A stretch of 64,000 nt of DNA from Phytophthora quininea (lineage: Eukaryota; Oomycota; Peronosporomycetes; Peronosporales; Peronosporaceae): assembly GCA_011947345.1 (NCBI GenBank), contig JAAVTG010000208.1, forward strand, positions 1-64,000. Reading direction: 5' to 3'. This document shows positions 1 to 10,630 of the stretch, in pieces; within the stretch, counting starts at the first letter, position 1; the number at the start of each line of letters is the position of its first letter. The notes under the pieces are model-generated. The model was not told where the DNA came from and did not search any database. It was given only the letters and a program-made list of their open reading frames with translations. A program made the position numbers and the translations under genes.

Positions 1-2563
1 ATTTCGACCTCAGCGTTGAGCTTCTGGTAGAGCACTTCCAACTCCTTGGCCACGTCTTCCTTCTCCTTCGGATCCGACTCTGGCTGGCTTTCCAGCGCGT
101 GCTGCTTCTTGGTCAGCTCCAGGATCTGCTGGTACAATTTTACGACGGTCGTCTTGGAGCGTCTGCGCGGTCCTTGGCGGCGCGGCGCTGGCCATGGCGA
201 CGCTCGCGATGTCGCTCGGGGCCATGCTGATACTCGAGTCGAATGACAAATTGTCTTCGCTGGGATGCAAGTCCTCGGGGCGAAGCAGCGAGTTGAAGTT
301 CATCGATAGGCCGCTCACGGGCGAACACGGCGCGCCTTTGGTTGCCGAATCAAACAAACCGTCCTCGTCGTCAGCGACGCTCACAGTTCTCTGTCCTGGG
401 GTGGTGCCAGGCTTGGACACGGACACAAAGGACGGTGGGGACTCACCCGTTGGTGCGCCCGCAGAGCTGATGTCTTTGCGGAAGAAGGACGGTAGCCGAG
501 CGCCAGAGGCGTCGGAACTACTAGTATCCAGACGACTGAGCATCGGAATCGACGAGTCTGTAGACGGCTGGTAGGGGTGGAAAATGTGGGAAGAGTGCTC
601 CTGGGACTTGAAGAGCGCTTCCTGCATGGCCCACTGATCCTCCTTCTGCATTTGTTCCAGTCGGGACAATTGGCGGCTTGACGGAGCCGGCATCGGTGGT
701 CGTCGGTCCCGCTCCTCTCTCGATCTGTGGCGGTGCTTTTCACGTCTCGCGCTCCTTTCGCTGCGTTTGATCGGACCGGGAGGACCCATTTGCTTCGTGT
801 GCTCTTCCAGCAAACTAGATGTGAGTTTAACATCAGGCAACTCGTCGTCGTCGTCGTCGTCGTCGGAGCCGCTGTAGTGGCTACTACCTAGCGACGTCAA
901 TCGAGTCATTCTCGGCTGGTAGTCCACTTGACTCCTGCTGCTGACGGCGTCTCAATAGCGCTTGCTGCTGCTTTGACGCTGCATGAGGAACTGCTCGTGA
1001 ACCTGTTGCTGGTGCAGAGCTCGCTGTTGTCGCTGCAAGGCCCGCGGGTCCATGTACGACCCCGCCGGCGCAGCGTAGGGTCGATCTCATACGACTCGCG
1101 GTATCTCGGGTCGTAGCGGCGATCGTCTTCGCCTCTCGTCTGAGAGTACTCGTCGTACTCGTCCGAGTCGAGACCTGTGAAGTCGCTCGGCATCTCGTGC
1201 GTGCGCGGGTATTCAGGGTCCGGGTCTTCGTACGTCCCGCTGTGGCTGTAGCCGTCCTCGAAGCTGTTGTTGTACGGTCCTCGTCGCTGCTGTCTGCGGT
1301 AGCCATTGCTACCATGGTCGCTGCCACTACCAACGCTACGCTGGCCACGACTACGACCCGTACGGTGTGAAGGCGACGATGCAGTATCACTGTGTTCAAA
1401 CTGAGCGTACTGATACCCGGGCGCGCGCACGCTCATCAACGGCATTTCGTTGTCGTCTTCGTGCGCACTCGCGCTCTCCGAGTACTGCTCACTCGGCGGG
1501 ATGTCCTCGAACATCGACGGATCCGTGCCCTGCGCGCACTTGGCGCATACTCGCACCTTGCGGTCGCCCTGTCCTGAAATCGAGACATCCCACTCCGTAC
1601 TGCACGCCGACGCACACACCACTTCGCCGCACTTGCGGCATCGAGCTTTCTTCCGCATGAGGCCGAACTTGGCCGAGCACAAGTTGCAACGCGTGCGCTC
1701 CTTCTTGGGGACAAGCTCCAGGTCGCCAAGGAACCGCTGCGAGCCGAGCCGCCGCCGAGTGATCATCTTCTGGAGACCGGCGATGCTCGAGAGCCGCTTC
1801 TTCTGGATGGAGGAGTAGAGCGGCCCCATCTTCATGCTACCTTTGAAATTCACCTGTGCGCTGAAGATGACGTCGAGGAAGCCTGGTCGTTCGCTTTCGA
1901 CGAACACGTAGCCCGTGTGGTAGAAGCTGCCGCGGATCAAACCGTACTCGCTCTGCAGCTCCGGACAGCATTGCAGCTTGATGGAGTGGTAGGACCGCAC
2001 CCAGCCGCGCCGGCCGCTGACGTCCATGAAAGTGCTTTGACACTCGACCGTGAGGAAGTCGCGGTTCTTGACGAGCTTGGACGGCGTGTCCAGTACGAAC
2101 CACTTGACGGTGACCTGGTTGGCGTTCAGCATCTTGCTCGAGCCGTTGCGGCGGCGGGTGTTGTACTTGGGGTCGTTCAGCAGCGCCGGGTCCTCCAGGA
2201 CGTACAGGAGCTGCCCGTCCAGCACGTCGGCGTTGAAATTCACAAAGTCCGCCATCTTTTCGTGCGACGACAGGTCGAAGAAGTCGGCCACCTCGTCCAG
2301 CGTGGCCTGCACGGTCGTGGCGCCGCAGCCGTACGTGATCGACTCACCGACGACGCTCTCCGGGTACCGGGCTTCGCCCTTGTACATCTGCACGCCGCGG
2401 TGCATGCCGGCTTCCTCCCATCGCACCGGTCCTTCGTTGTTGCGGGTCGCATCCACCAAGGCCTTAGCAGACTCTTTGGCCTTCCCGACGAGGTACTGCT
2501 CCTCGCGGGGCGTGAGCTCCGGGCACTTGAAGAAGCCCGGGGCAGCGGCAACGACTTGGTCAT
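1..2563 (-). CDS. FYVE-type zinc finger / START-like lipid-binding protein (3' end beyond window, frameshifted)
   Basis: This is an oomycete FYVE/START protein, a class expected to bind lipid and act at endosomal membranes. The START-like part lies at about 2500-1730. The zinc finger (about 1705-1530) reads CNLC, then RKKARCRKCGEVVC, then CAKC. A low-complexity Ser/Asp/Arg-rich tail follows, and a coiled coil runs off the window (frame containing KLYQQILELTKKQ, 150-1). I place the start at 2563 (MTKSLPLP, then PGFFKCPEL after a C-run shift near 2541), because the 150 residues that the open frame adds upstream are not family-like. Further frame breaks fall near 1078, 945 and 160, the last fitting one extra C. 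The finger lacks the usual HH of the R+HHC motif, so PI3P binding is uncertain. The breaks could instead be real decay. Confidence 0.75.
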
Positions 2564-3899
2564 ACCGGTACTGTGCCTCTCGTCCCGCCAAGCTGACAAT
2601 GAGGGGGCAGGGCAACCAAGAGCTTCTTGGCAACAAGCAGTCGCACCTGACGCACGGTTTTGAATTGTGCTGGCTTTGGGGGAACGGGGAGCGCGGACAA
2701 GGAGCTGCAGGCCTTCTACGCGGCATCGTACGGCTCAAAGACGAGCCCCCAAGTGTTGCACGTGTCAAAGGGCCAAACGGATTACGACGACCGACGTTTT
2801 GGTCCGGCGGCGTCCAGCTGGAATCGACCCAAGGCCAGTCGTGGATGTTGCCGACCATGGCGTCAGGATGGCCGTGGACTTGCTGAAGGTGTCGACTGAC
2901 GGTCAGGCCGCTGGAGAAGAAGAAGAAGGAGATACCTCTCTCCTCTACATGAGTAAGGACGTCGTTGGCCCCCATGGTCGCCAAAATTCTACGAGCGATG
3001 GCCATGATAAGAGATCGAGATCAAACACGGATGGCGGGCGCAGCAGCTCGACTGTCCAAGCTCCCACTTGCGTACGATGTGCAGCCGCGAAGACGTGGTG
3101 AATCTCCGTGTCTTCTGCTGACAAACTGCTTGGCATGCCGATCCTGAGCGCGAATTTCTGCTTGCTCGCAATGCAGAAACATGCTTCGATCAGAAAGTGG
3201 CTGCTGCCTTGGCAAAAGGCGAGCTGGATCTCGCTTGAAAGCCTCGGAGATCACCAAGAAGCGGTCCACAAGAATACGGACCGCGCTCAAGTTGCACTTT
3301 ACGCACTTCAGTAAAGTGCAAGTGGATAACGGAGACCGCCGTCAAGTTGGACTTGATCCTGCTTCAGAACGTGATGAAGCGACTTATTTTGCGGACATCC
3401 GAGTTTGTAGAAGCGAGCGCATCGACCCCCGCCTCAAGTTGACATTCTACGGGATCATCCGGCGTCGATCTTCGGATAGGAGCGGGCGTGCTTTTGACGT
3501 GGACACCAAGATTAACAGAAGGCATGAGGCAACGCCATGAGAACTTCCACGTCATGACCAAGTTGATATCGCTACAGCTGTACTGCTCTCTGTATAATAG
3601 CTGTCCTGCGTCCTCAACAAATGGGAACTGCACGACCCCGCGATTGCGATGTCTCTCGCCATGTTCAGCTTACCTAACGCTATCTCACAAAGACCGCGCG
3701 GCAACTTCGAGGTGGCAGCGAAGCAAACAACAGTTTGCTCATTCGAGGAACAACATCTTCAAGTCGCTCCTCATGATTGATATCTTCCGTTTTCCGTGGC
3801 GGTTTTCGGCGTAGCCGACCGCCGGTCCGTGGACGGCCATTTCCGCCCAGCATTTCCTGTCCGTGAAGTCCCAGCTTCGATCCTTGCCACGTTGCAGTC
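2564..3899. other. Divergent intergenic region
   Basis: This 1.3 kb separates the FYVE/START gene (-) from the kinesin gene (+), so both promoters should lie here. The related phrase CTCAAGTTG or GTCAAGTTG recurs at about 3286, 3340 and 3433 in a spacing of roughly 50-95 bp, which suggests a weak degenerate repeat. CCATTTCCG at 3837-3845, about 55 bp before the kinesin ATG, resembles an oomycete initiator, but no matching FPR follows it. I see no convincing gene. Confidence 0.4.
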
Positions 3900-6160
3900 A
3901 TGGCGTCCAAGTCGTCCAAGAACGACGAGTGCGTCCGTGTGATGGTCCGCATCCGGCCTATGAGCAGCAAGGAAGTGCAGGACGGCCGGCAAGAAGTCAC
4001 CAAGGCCAACTTCGACCGAGCCGAAGTGTCCATCGCCAACCCCGTGGCAGCGTCTTCGGAGCCTCCCAAGAGCTTTACTTTCGACGCTGCTTTCGGCAGT
4101 GAATCCACGCAGCAGCAAGTGTACGACACTGCAGCGACCGAGATCGTCGAAGCCGTGATGGAGGGCTACAATGGCACCATCTTCGCTTACGGTCAAACCG
4201 GAGCTGGTAAATCGCACACAATGGAAGGCTACGGAGACCAACCAGGCATCATCCCCAACTCGTTCAAGCACGTGTTCGACAAGGTGGCCATCTCCAAGAA
4301 CAAGCGCATCTTGGTGCGAGCGTCGTACTTGGAGATCTACAACGAAGAGATCCGCGACCTGCTTTCAAAAGACCCAAAGAACGCACTCGATCTCAAAGAG
4401 AATGCCGACTCGGGGGTGTACGTCAAAGGCTTGACGGCTCAAGTCGTCAAAGACGCAGCCGAGATCGACCACGTCATGCAAACGGGCAAGAAGAACCGCA
4501 GTGTCGGCGCGACCCTCATGAACCAAACGTCCTCTCGATCGCACTCGATTTTCACCATTGTGGTCGAGTGTCTGAGCGAAGGCTCGGCCGACGGCAAGGA
4601 CCACGTGTGTGTGGGCAAGCTCAACCTCGTGGATCTCGCCGGTAGTGAGCGGCAGTCCAAGACGGGGGCGACTGGAGACCGACTCCAAGAAGCCAACAAA
4701 ATCAACTTGTCGCTGTCAGCATTGGGGAATGTCATCTCGGCATTGGTGGACGGCAAGTCAAGCATATCCCCTACCGTGACTCGAAATTGACGAGACTACT
4801 GCAAGACTCGCTCGGTGGCAACACCAAGACGGTCATGATCGCCAATTGTGGACCTGCAGACTACAACTACGAGGAAACGTTGACTACTCTTCGCTATGCG
4901 AGTCGCGCCAAGAACATCAAGAACAAGCCCAAAATCAATGAAGACCCCAAGGACGCCATGATCCGCGAATTCCAAGAGGAAATTGAAGCTCTAAAGGCAA
5001 AGTTAATCGCCATCGAAAAGCAGGCGAGTGAAGGCATCAGCTCCGTGGATGGCGGTGGAAGTGCTGCGTCTGCCACTGCCGCACCCGTCGAGATCGTCGA
5101 AGTCGAGAAGATCGTCGAGAAGATCGTGATCGAGAAGGGCATCAGCATCGAAGAAGCACAAGCGATCGCCGAGAAAGCTCAGCGCGAGAAGGAAGAGATG
5201 CTACAGAAGACTCGAGACGACCTGGCGCTTGCCGCAAAGGACAAAGCTCAAGCGGAACACAACAAACGCGAGTTGGAATTGAAGTTGGAGCGAGAACGGC
5301 AACAGGCTGAGGAGCTGGCGGCGCAGCAACAAGTTTTGCTGGACCGACTGGCGGCCACGCAGGCTAAAGTGCTGATCGGTGGAGAGATGATGACGAAAGC
5401 TGCGCAACAAGAAGACGAATTGCGTCGGACCAAGCTGGAGTTGGAGGATCGCAAGCGGCAAGAATTGAAGTTAGCTAGGGAATTAGCCGAACAGGAAGAG
5501 AGTAACCTCATGCGGGAAGAGAAGTACCAGTCGCTGCAAGAGGAGGCCGAAGCCAAAGCTCGCAAGCTCAAGAAGGTGTACACGAAAGTCAAAGAAGTGC
5601 TCGGGGACATAAAGGCCATGGAGAAGGCCCACAGTCGAGAGCGGGAGGACTTGCTTGACACCATCCGCCAGCTCACAGCGCAACTGAAGTTAAAGACGTT
5701 GGTGCTGGACTACTTTATGCCTCCGGAGGCCGTGGCCATGCTGGAGGCTCGTACGCGCTGGAACGACGAAGAAGACGACTTTACGCTGGATCGACTGGAG
5801 CTGGCGGGTAACACGCTACGGCCTCGTCAACGTCCGCCGTCCGCCAGTAGCGTCCGTCGACCGGAAACTTCGTCGTCCGACAAAAGTCGCGCCGCCAAGA
5901 AGTTCGTCATGACCCAGCAGAATGACGACGAGGACGACGAGCTCTCGCGGGCCGAGGAACTGGAACTCGCCCGCAACCCCTTCTTCATGTACGTGTCGGA
6001 CAATGAAGGCGACGGCTACGCGCCTGCGTCGTCCCGCAAGAAACAAGCCGCTTCCAGCAATGGCAGCAGTCGGCCAAAGACGGCCAAGAAATCCTCGTCC
6101 AAGTCCAAACGCCCAGAGACGGCGTCGTCCAAGCGACGAAGCGACAAGAGCCACGCTTGA
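3900..6160 (+). CDS. Kinesin-2 family motor protein (intraflagellar transport type)
   Basis: This is a plus-end microtubule motor. The motor domain (residues about 9-340) has the P-loop GQTGAGKS near residue 98, switch [12 protein letters not shown] and switch [10 protein letters not shown]. The neck [13 protein letters not shown] followed by [14 protein letters not shown] is the signature of the KIF3/FLA10 (kinesin-2) group, which drives anterograde intraflagellar transport. That role fits an organism with flagellate zoospores. A long coiled coil follows (about 4960-5690), then a Ser/Lys-rich tail. The frame breaks at about 4764, where one C seems lost just before the conserved [19 protein letters not shown] segment. 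The downstream frame continues perfectly, so a sequence error is more likely than a dead gene. The start lies 21 nt before the first motor beta strand, which is normal for the family. Confidence 0.92.
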
Positions 6161-6269
6161 GTAGTTCACTTGACCGATTCAATACCACAAATTATGCGCC
6201 TTACATCGACCTGGAGAGTCTAGAGGGCTCTTACCTTCGAACCGTCTTGACTGTCCAGAACTCGAACAC

Positions 6270-7908
6270 TTACTGCAAGATGAAGAGCGGGCCGACGACT
6301 TCGTTCTCGCACCGCACGGCAATGATGAGCACGTGCATGAGCCAAAACTCGAGACTCCGCTGCGTGAGGAGACTGGACACGAACCCGCCGAAGAAGTTGC
6401 GGCAATGTTGTCTCTGATCGCCGACAGTCTCGTAGATCCCCCAACTGAAGACGTCGCTCCAAACCTCTTTCCTTCCGGTCGAAAATCCCGTGTCCGATTC
6501 GGTCTCCATTTGAATGCCACGAGCAGCCGGATCCACCGAGCGAAACAGCAGTAAGAAGCTGCCGCCGTCGTCGTCGATCTGCACTCGTGAGGCCAACACC
6601 AGCGTCTTCAACACCATGTTGACACCTTCCGGCTTGATCGTTCGGTAGAACAAGACGTTCGACTCGTTCACGCGCTGGACTAGCTGGAAGTCGATGGCCA
6701 CGTCCGAAGCATAGATGCGATTCACACCGTGTTCGGAAGACACTAAGTCCCACATCCGACTTGAGATCTCGGCGGCTGTGATGTTACTGAAAGTCTTTTC
6801 GAGGAAAAAGCGCAGCGTCTCACCATCCACTTGGCGTCGGTCTTGCCAGCCAAACACGCTCGCGCCAGTCGATTCATAATGCTGCTTATCGCAGAATGCT
6901 CTCACATCCGTGTACGCATCACGTACGATGTTGATACACTCGTCCTCTGTCAACGGAATAAAGTTGATGACAGACTTGGGCTCTTCCTGGCTGGTGTCTT
7001 CCTTATCCGTCGACGAATTTGGAGCTTCCGATGTCCACGGAGAGATCCCAAGCTGCGCTCCTTTCGTCTGCGATTCTTTCTGGTCATGCAGCTCCTCGTT
7101 CAGTAAAATACCAATACGTGTCCGTGCTTTCGACTGCTCCATCGCTTCCGCACGAAGCCGCTCGTTCTCGTGGCGTAATTCGTCCTGGGAGATGGCGAGT
7201 TGTGTGTATCGCTCACGAAGCTCTTCACATCGTTGCTCTACCTCCTCTTCTGGCGATGCTGGGGACCGTGGAGACTGCAATTCTTGTCTCGAGACAATCA
7301 CCTGTTTGCACTTGGTCTCCAGCTCTTCCATCTCATTGCGGAGCTCCACCAACGTGTCCTAAACAAAACAACAGGTTAGCACCACTATTTCCTCCACCTC
7401 TAACTCTTTTGAAAAACGTACAATCTTGCGGTAGTACGACTTCTTGACCAAAAGTCTCTGCTTGACCCTCTTCTCGGACTCTGTGAGTGGTGCAAAGCCG
7501 TTCTTTGTTCGTCGCCTCTTGGGAGACTTGGACGCTTCGACTGCTGCACTTTTAGGTTTCTTGCGGTTTACAACCTGAACTTGTTCCGGTTCTGGTTCCG
7601 GCTGGTCTCGACAATTCCTTCGTGTAACACGTCCGACGTAGCGGAGACCGAGACAAGATTCGGTGGCGACTTGCCGAGACCTTCCTTGTTTTCCAGCTCC
7701 TGGATGATGCGACTCAGGGACAACTCCGGTCGGTGTTTTCTTCTGTTAGAAGCAGAGCATTTCGCCGTCAGTACAACCGCCCAAAGAGATGGCATTTCCA
7801 ACCATGCACGTACTTTTGCGTGAACAGGTCGAGCGACGCCATGTCCATCCGTTTCCTTGCATGTCGTCTCGGAGCAGGCTCCCCATTGAGCAGCTCTGCG
7901 ATTTTCAT
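6270..7908 (-). CDS. bZIP-like / M96-type oomycete regulator with START-like C-terminal domain
   Basis: There are three exons (7908-7814, 7742-7422 and 7358-6270) with GT-AG introns of 71 and 63 bp. The protein starts MKIAELLNGEP. It has a basic stretch (KRRRTKNG, then KRVKQRLLVKKSYYRK) running directly into heptad-like IDTLVELRNEMEELE, a bZIP-like layout. The C-terminal half (with ESNVLFYRTIKPEGVNMVLK and LASRVQIDDDGG) resembles the M96 mating-specific family of oomycetes. A one-base break near 7600 separates the second exon's two frames (RNCRD side versus QPEPEPEQVQVVNRKK side). The usual Asn and Arg of the bZIP basic region appear as Gln and Tyr, so DNA binding is inferred only from layout. 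The gene is convergent with kinesin-2, with 109 bp between the stops. Confidence 0.65.
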
Positions 7909-8065
7909 GTTCTTCCCCTCAATAGAGAGAGTCTCTCTCTGAGAGACCTGTGTGCTCTTCCCGCACGGTAAGCAAAACCACAAGTGGCGGAACGGTGAGC
8001 TCTTGATTCCTTATGGAATCAACGTCAAACGCAGCGCGTTTATCTCCCAGGACAGGGACCAGCCA

Positions 8066-8505
8066 TGCTGAATACAGGAGCGCTCAGAAAATAGGAGGAG
8101 TACACGTCCAAGTCGGAGAAACACAAACGGGGTTGGGCGACATCCCTCGTCCATAGACGAGGCGCGCCAGCGCCCAAGCATCAAACCGGGCCAAACTCAG
8201 CCCGTTCCTGCAGCGTCACGGCGTGGCGGGGAGAGGGCCCCCGCCAAAGCCGAAAGCGTGAGGGCGTGGTAGGGCGACTAACTTACTATCTCTTTGGCCG
8301 AGCGCAGCGGGGCGGGCGCCGAAGAGCGCCGAGCCAAGCGCGGCTCGTCACTTTTATGCAAAAACCTGTGTGAAATTAATAATGCATTATTGCGACAAAC
8401 GGGAGGTCAGCTACCATAGTTTTTAGGTGTAAGTGATGGGCTGTGTATTTCTCCTGCCGCGCCTGTGTGTTTTACCTGTTCTGTCTGCTGAATACAGGAG
8501 CGCTC
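8066..8505. mobile_element. Putative short non-autonomous insertion flanked by 20-bp direct repeats
   Basis: The 20-mer tgctgaatacaggagcgctc occurs at 8066-8085 and again, identically, at 8486-8505. It bounds a 400-bp segment without coding capacity. The segment is GC-rich with small hairpins (gagcc and ggctc pairs near 8330). A duplication this long suits a SINE or LINE-like insertion. I found no clear A/B box or poly-A tail, so the class is open. Confidence 0.45.
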
Positions 8506-9308
8506 TGCTCTCGGATCTGCGATGTTCAACTGGGTTCTGAAAGTTTCCCACGGACCCATCGTCCAGCACCGGCAAACGGCAGTCGAGTCCGCTATGTTGA
8601 TCCCCATGTTCATGGCCATGAGCTTGCAGACTGCATTGGCAACAGGCGTTGACAATCACAGACACGGGTTGGACAAGGTGTCGACGACTATAGTTCATGT
8701 ACACCGCCGAGGTGATGACGGAGACCGGATGGCAGGCAGAGGCGAGGCGTCCCCATCGCCTCTGCGAGAGTATTACTCAAACCGCGACGCCATCGTCATC
8801 GGCGGCATGCTTTCATTCACGCAGTCAGCAGGGTGTACCGCGCACGCCTTGTCTACGACGGGACGTGTCGGTCCTGCCGATGGCGCGAACGAGAGCGTTT
8901 GCAGCGACTGCAACGCCCAGTTGAAGCGGTAGTTGACCATCGTACGCCAGGCTATCGAGCTCTTGTGGCGCACGAGCGCCGAAAGCCTTGAACCGCGCTG
9001 CTCTCTAGCCTCGATGAGTCCGAAGGCCTGACAGTCAGGCGACCGAGTCTTCGTCAGCGACCGTCAAGGATCGGGTATGATTGATCTCAACCAAAACCTG
9101 CAGCGAAACATGCCGATTGGAAGCAGGCAGTCAGGCAGTCAGGCTGACTGTCGACACAGTAGTGACGAAGACAGCAACCAATATTGCTTGCACGTAAAAC
9201 CGTATTTCAGGAGTACTACCGAGCAGGATGCCATCACCTGCTTGCTTGCTCCACCTTCTTGACCTAATTTCAAACACGCTCCACTTGGCAGAGCTCCCTA
9301 TCAGCCTT
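8506..9308. other. Intergenic region, no supported gene
   Basis: Short open frames exist on both strands (for example 8522-8932 +), but none has a recognisable domain or codon pattern. The segment downstream of the tetraspanin stop should contain its 3' UTR. A small tandem of gcaggcagtcaggcagtcaggctg occurs near 9124. Confidence 0.3.
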
Positions 9309-10375
9309 TTAGTAGGCAGCTTTCTTGGTGCCGACTGCAGCCGCCGCATACGGGTTTTCACCTCCGGTCGGTCCGTACGATGCGTAGTTGGGCTGCGCGT
9401 TCAGTGGCTGGCGTTGACCCGCTTGCTGGCCAAAGTAGTTCCTCGGGTGCGGGTTGTACGGCTGCTGTCGCACGGGCATGGTGATCTCCTGGTAGCCGTA
9501 GCGGCGGTGGCGACGCGAGTGCATCACGTAGCACGAGAGCGCCACCAGCATGATCTCCAGCGCCACAATCACAAACACGAACACCGACACGAGCAGGGAC
9601 TGGTCGTCCACCCACGAGATCATGCGGGTCTCACACGCACAGAGCATCGTGTGCTCGGTCATGGCGTTGCTGAGACTGAAGGTCGGGCCTGCACATTTGA
9701 GGAACGTGCTGCCGGTCTGCAGCTGCTTGTGACCAATGGGACAGTTCTCCTCCACGAAGGGGGCGAACCAAGCGAACTCTGGGTTGGAGCAGCTGGCCAC
9801 TAGTGGACGACTGCGGGTCCCCGTGAGGTCAATGTCCACGTCGAAGCCGCAGCTGTAGTACACGTACTTGAAGCGCTTGTTAATCCAGCGCAGCGTGTCC
9901 TGGTCGGCCGTTGACAGCACCGACAGGTCAAAGTCGTGCTTGGCCACCTCTACTAGAGAGCTGTGCACGTGGGTCAGGAAGCCAGCCAGCGAGAGCTGCG
10001 CTACGACCGACACTAGCACCAAGATGGCGTATGGAAACAGGAACACTTTGCTCTCCCATTGAGCACCGCAGCAGCCCAGCAGAGCGATCAGGATGATCAG
10101 GGAGCCGCACATGATGACGGAGCTGGCCACACCGCCGTCTGAGAACTCGGTGAGCGCTGGGAGCGACGCCATGTAGCCTACAATGATACAGAGCTCGTTA
10201 AGTAAAAGTCATGGAACTCGGTCAATACGAGCGTTAAAAACGCAGGCTCGACGTGATAAATATTGCACAAGACAAGACTCGCACCTCCGATAGACACGAG
10301 CACGGAGCCGAGCAGCAGGAACAGCACGTTGGTGAACACCAAGATGCTGCGGGACAGACTGCGCCACGCATGCAT
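9309..10375 (-). CDS. Tetraspanin-like membrane protein
   Basis: There are two exons (10375-10285 and 10177-9309) separated by a 107-bp GT-AG intron, giving about 319 residues. Four membrane segments are visible: SILVFTNVLFLLLGSVLVSI in exon 1, then SSVIMCGSLIILIALLGCCG, FPYAILVLVSVVAQLSLAGF, and LLVSVFVFVIVALEIMLVAL. LLGCCGA in the second segment and a large cysteine-rich loop (YYSCGF, SCSNPEF, NCPIG, KCAG, CACE) between segments 3 and 4 are the tetraspanin layout, although the loop motif is SCG rather than CCG. The C-terminal tail is Tyr/Pro/Gln-rich and cytosolic. Tetraspanins organise membrane microdomains. The frame is intact. Confidence 0.8.
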
Positions 10376-10630
10376 TTTCTCGGCTTGTAGGGGAGATTCA
10401 GCACAACACCGCTATGAGAGGAAAGTGCAGCGTCTTGCGGAGAGAATAAGCTGCTGGATGACGATGACGACGCCCGGAGACGCACGTGGCGAAGTGGCGG
10501 AAGAAGCCTCCAGGTACTAGGTTCCTTGATTGAGGGAGAGGAATCAGGTTTATAGAACGAAAACATTTTCAGCCAATGATCAATTTTTGCTTAAAATCTG
10601 ATTCCATACTCAGATTCTTTCTAAGGAAGA
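10376..10630. promoter_or_regulatory. Divergent promoter between tetraspanin and MFS transporter genes
   Basis: These 255 bp separate two start codons that point away from each other. agccaatga at about 10571 is a CCAAT-type sequence, and the last 60 bp before the MFS start are pyrimidine- and AT-rich. No full oomycete Inr+FPR match was found. Confidence 0.4.

Noticed and set aside
884..1399. 171-residue minus-strand open frame overlapping the FYVE/START gene
   Set aside because: It is mostly Thr/Ala low complexity produced by reading the gene in another frame. Only its last part may be relevant to the frame breaks.
2564..3005. Upstream extension of the FYVE/START frame to a Met at 3005
   Set aside because: The added residues lack family similarity, and a better start (MTKSLPLP at 2563) fits known N-termini of the family after one C is added.
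8160..8345. tRNA or other structured RNA gene in the GC-rich segment
   Set aside because: Hairpins are present, but no cloverleaf, box B sequence or anticodon arm could be built.
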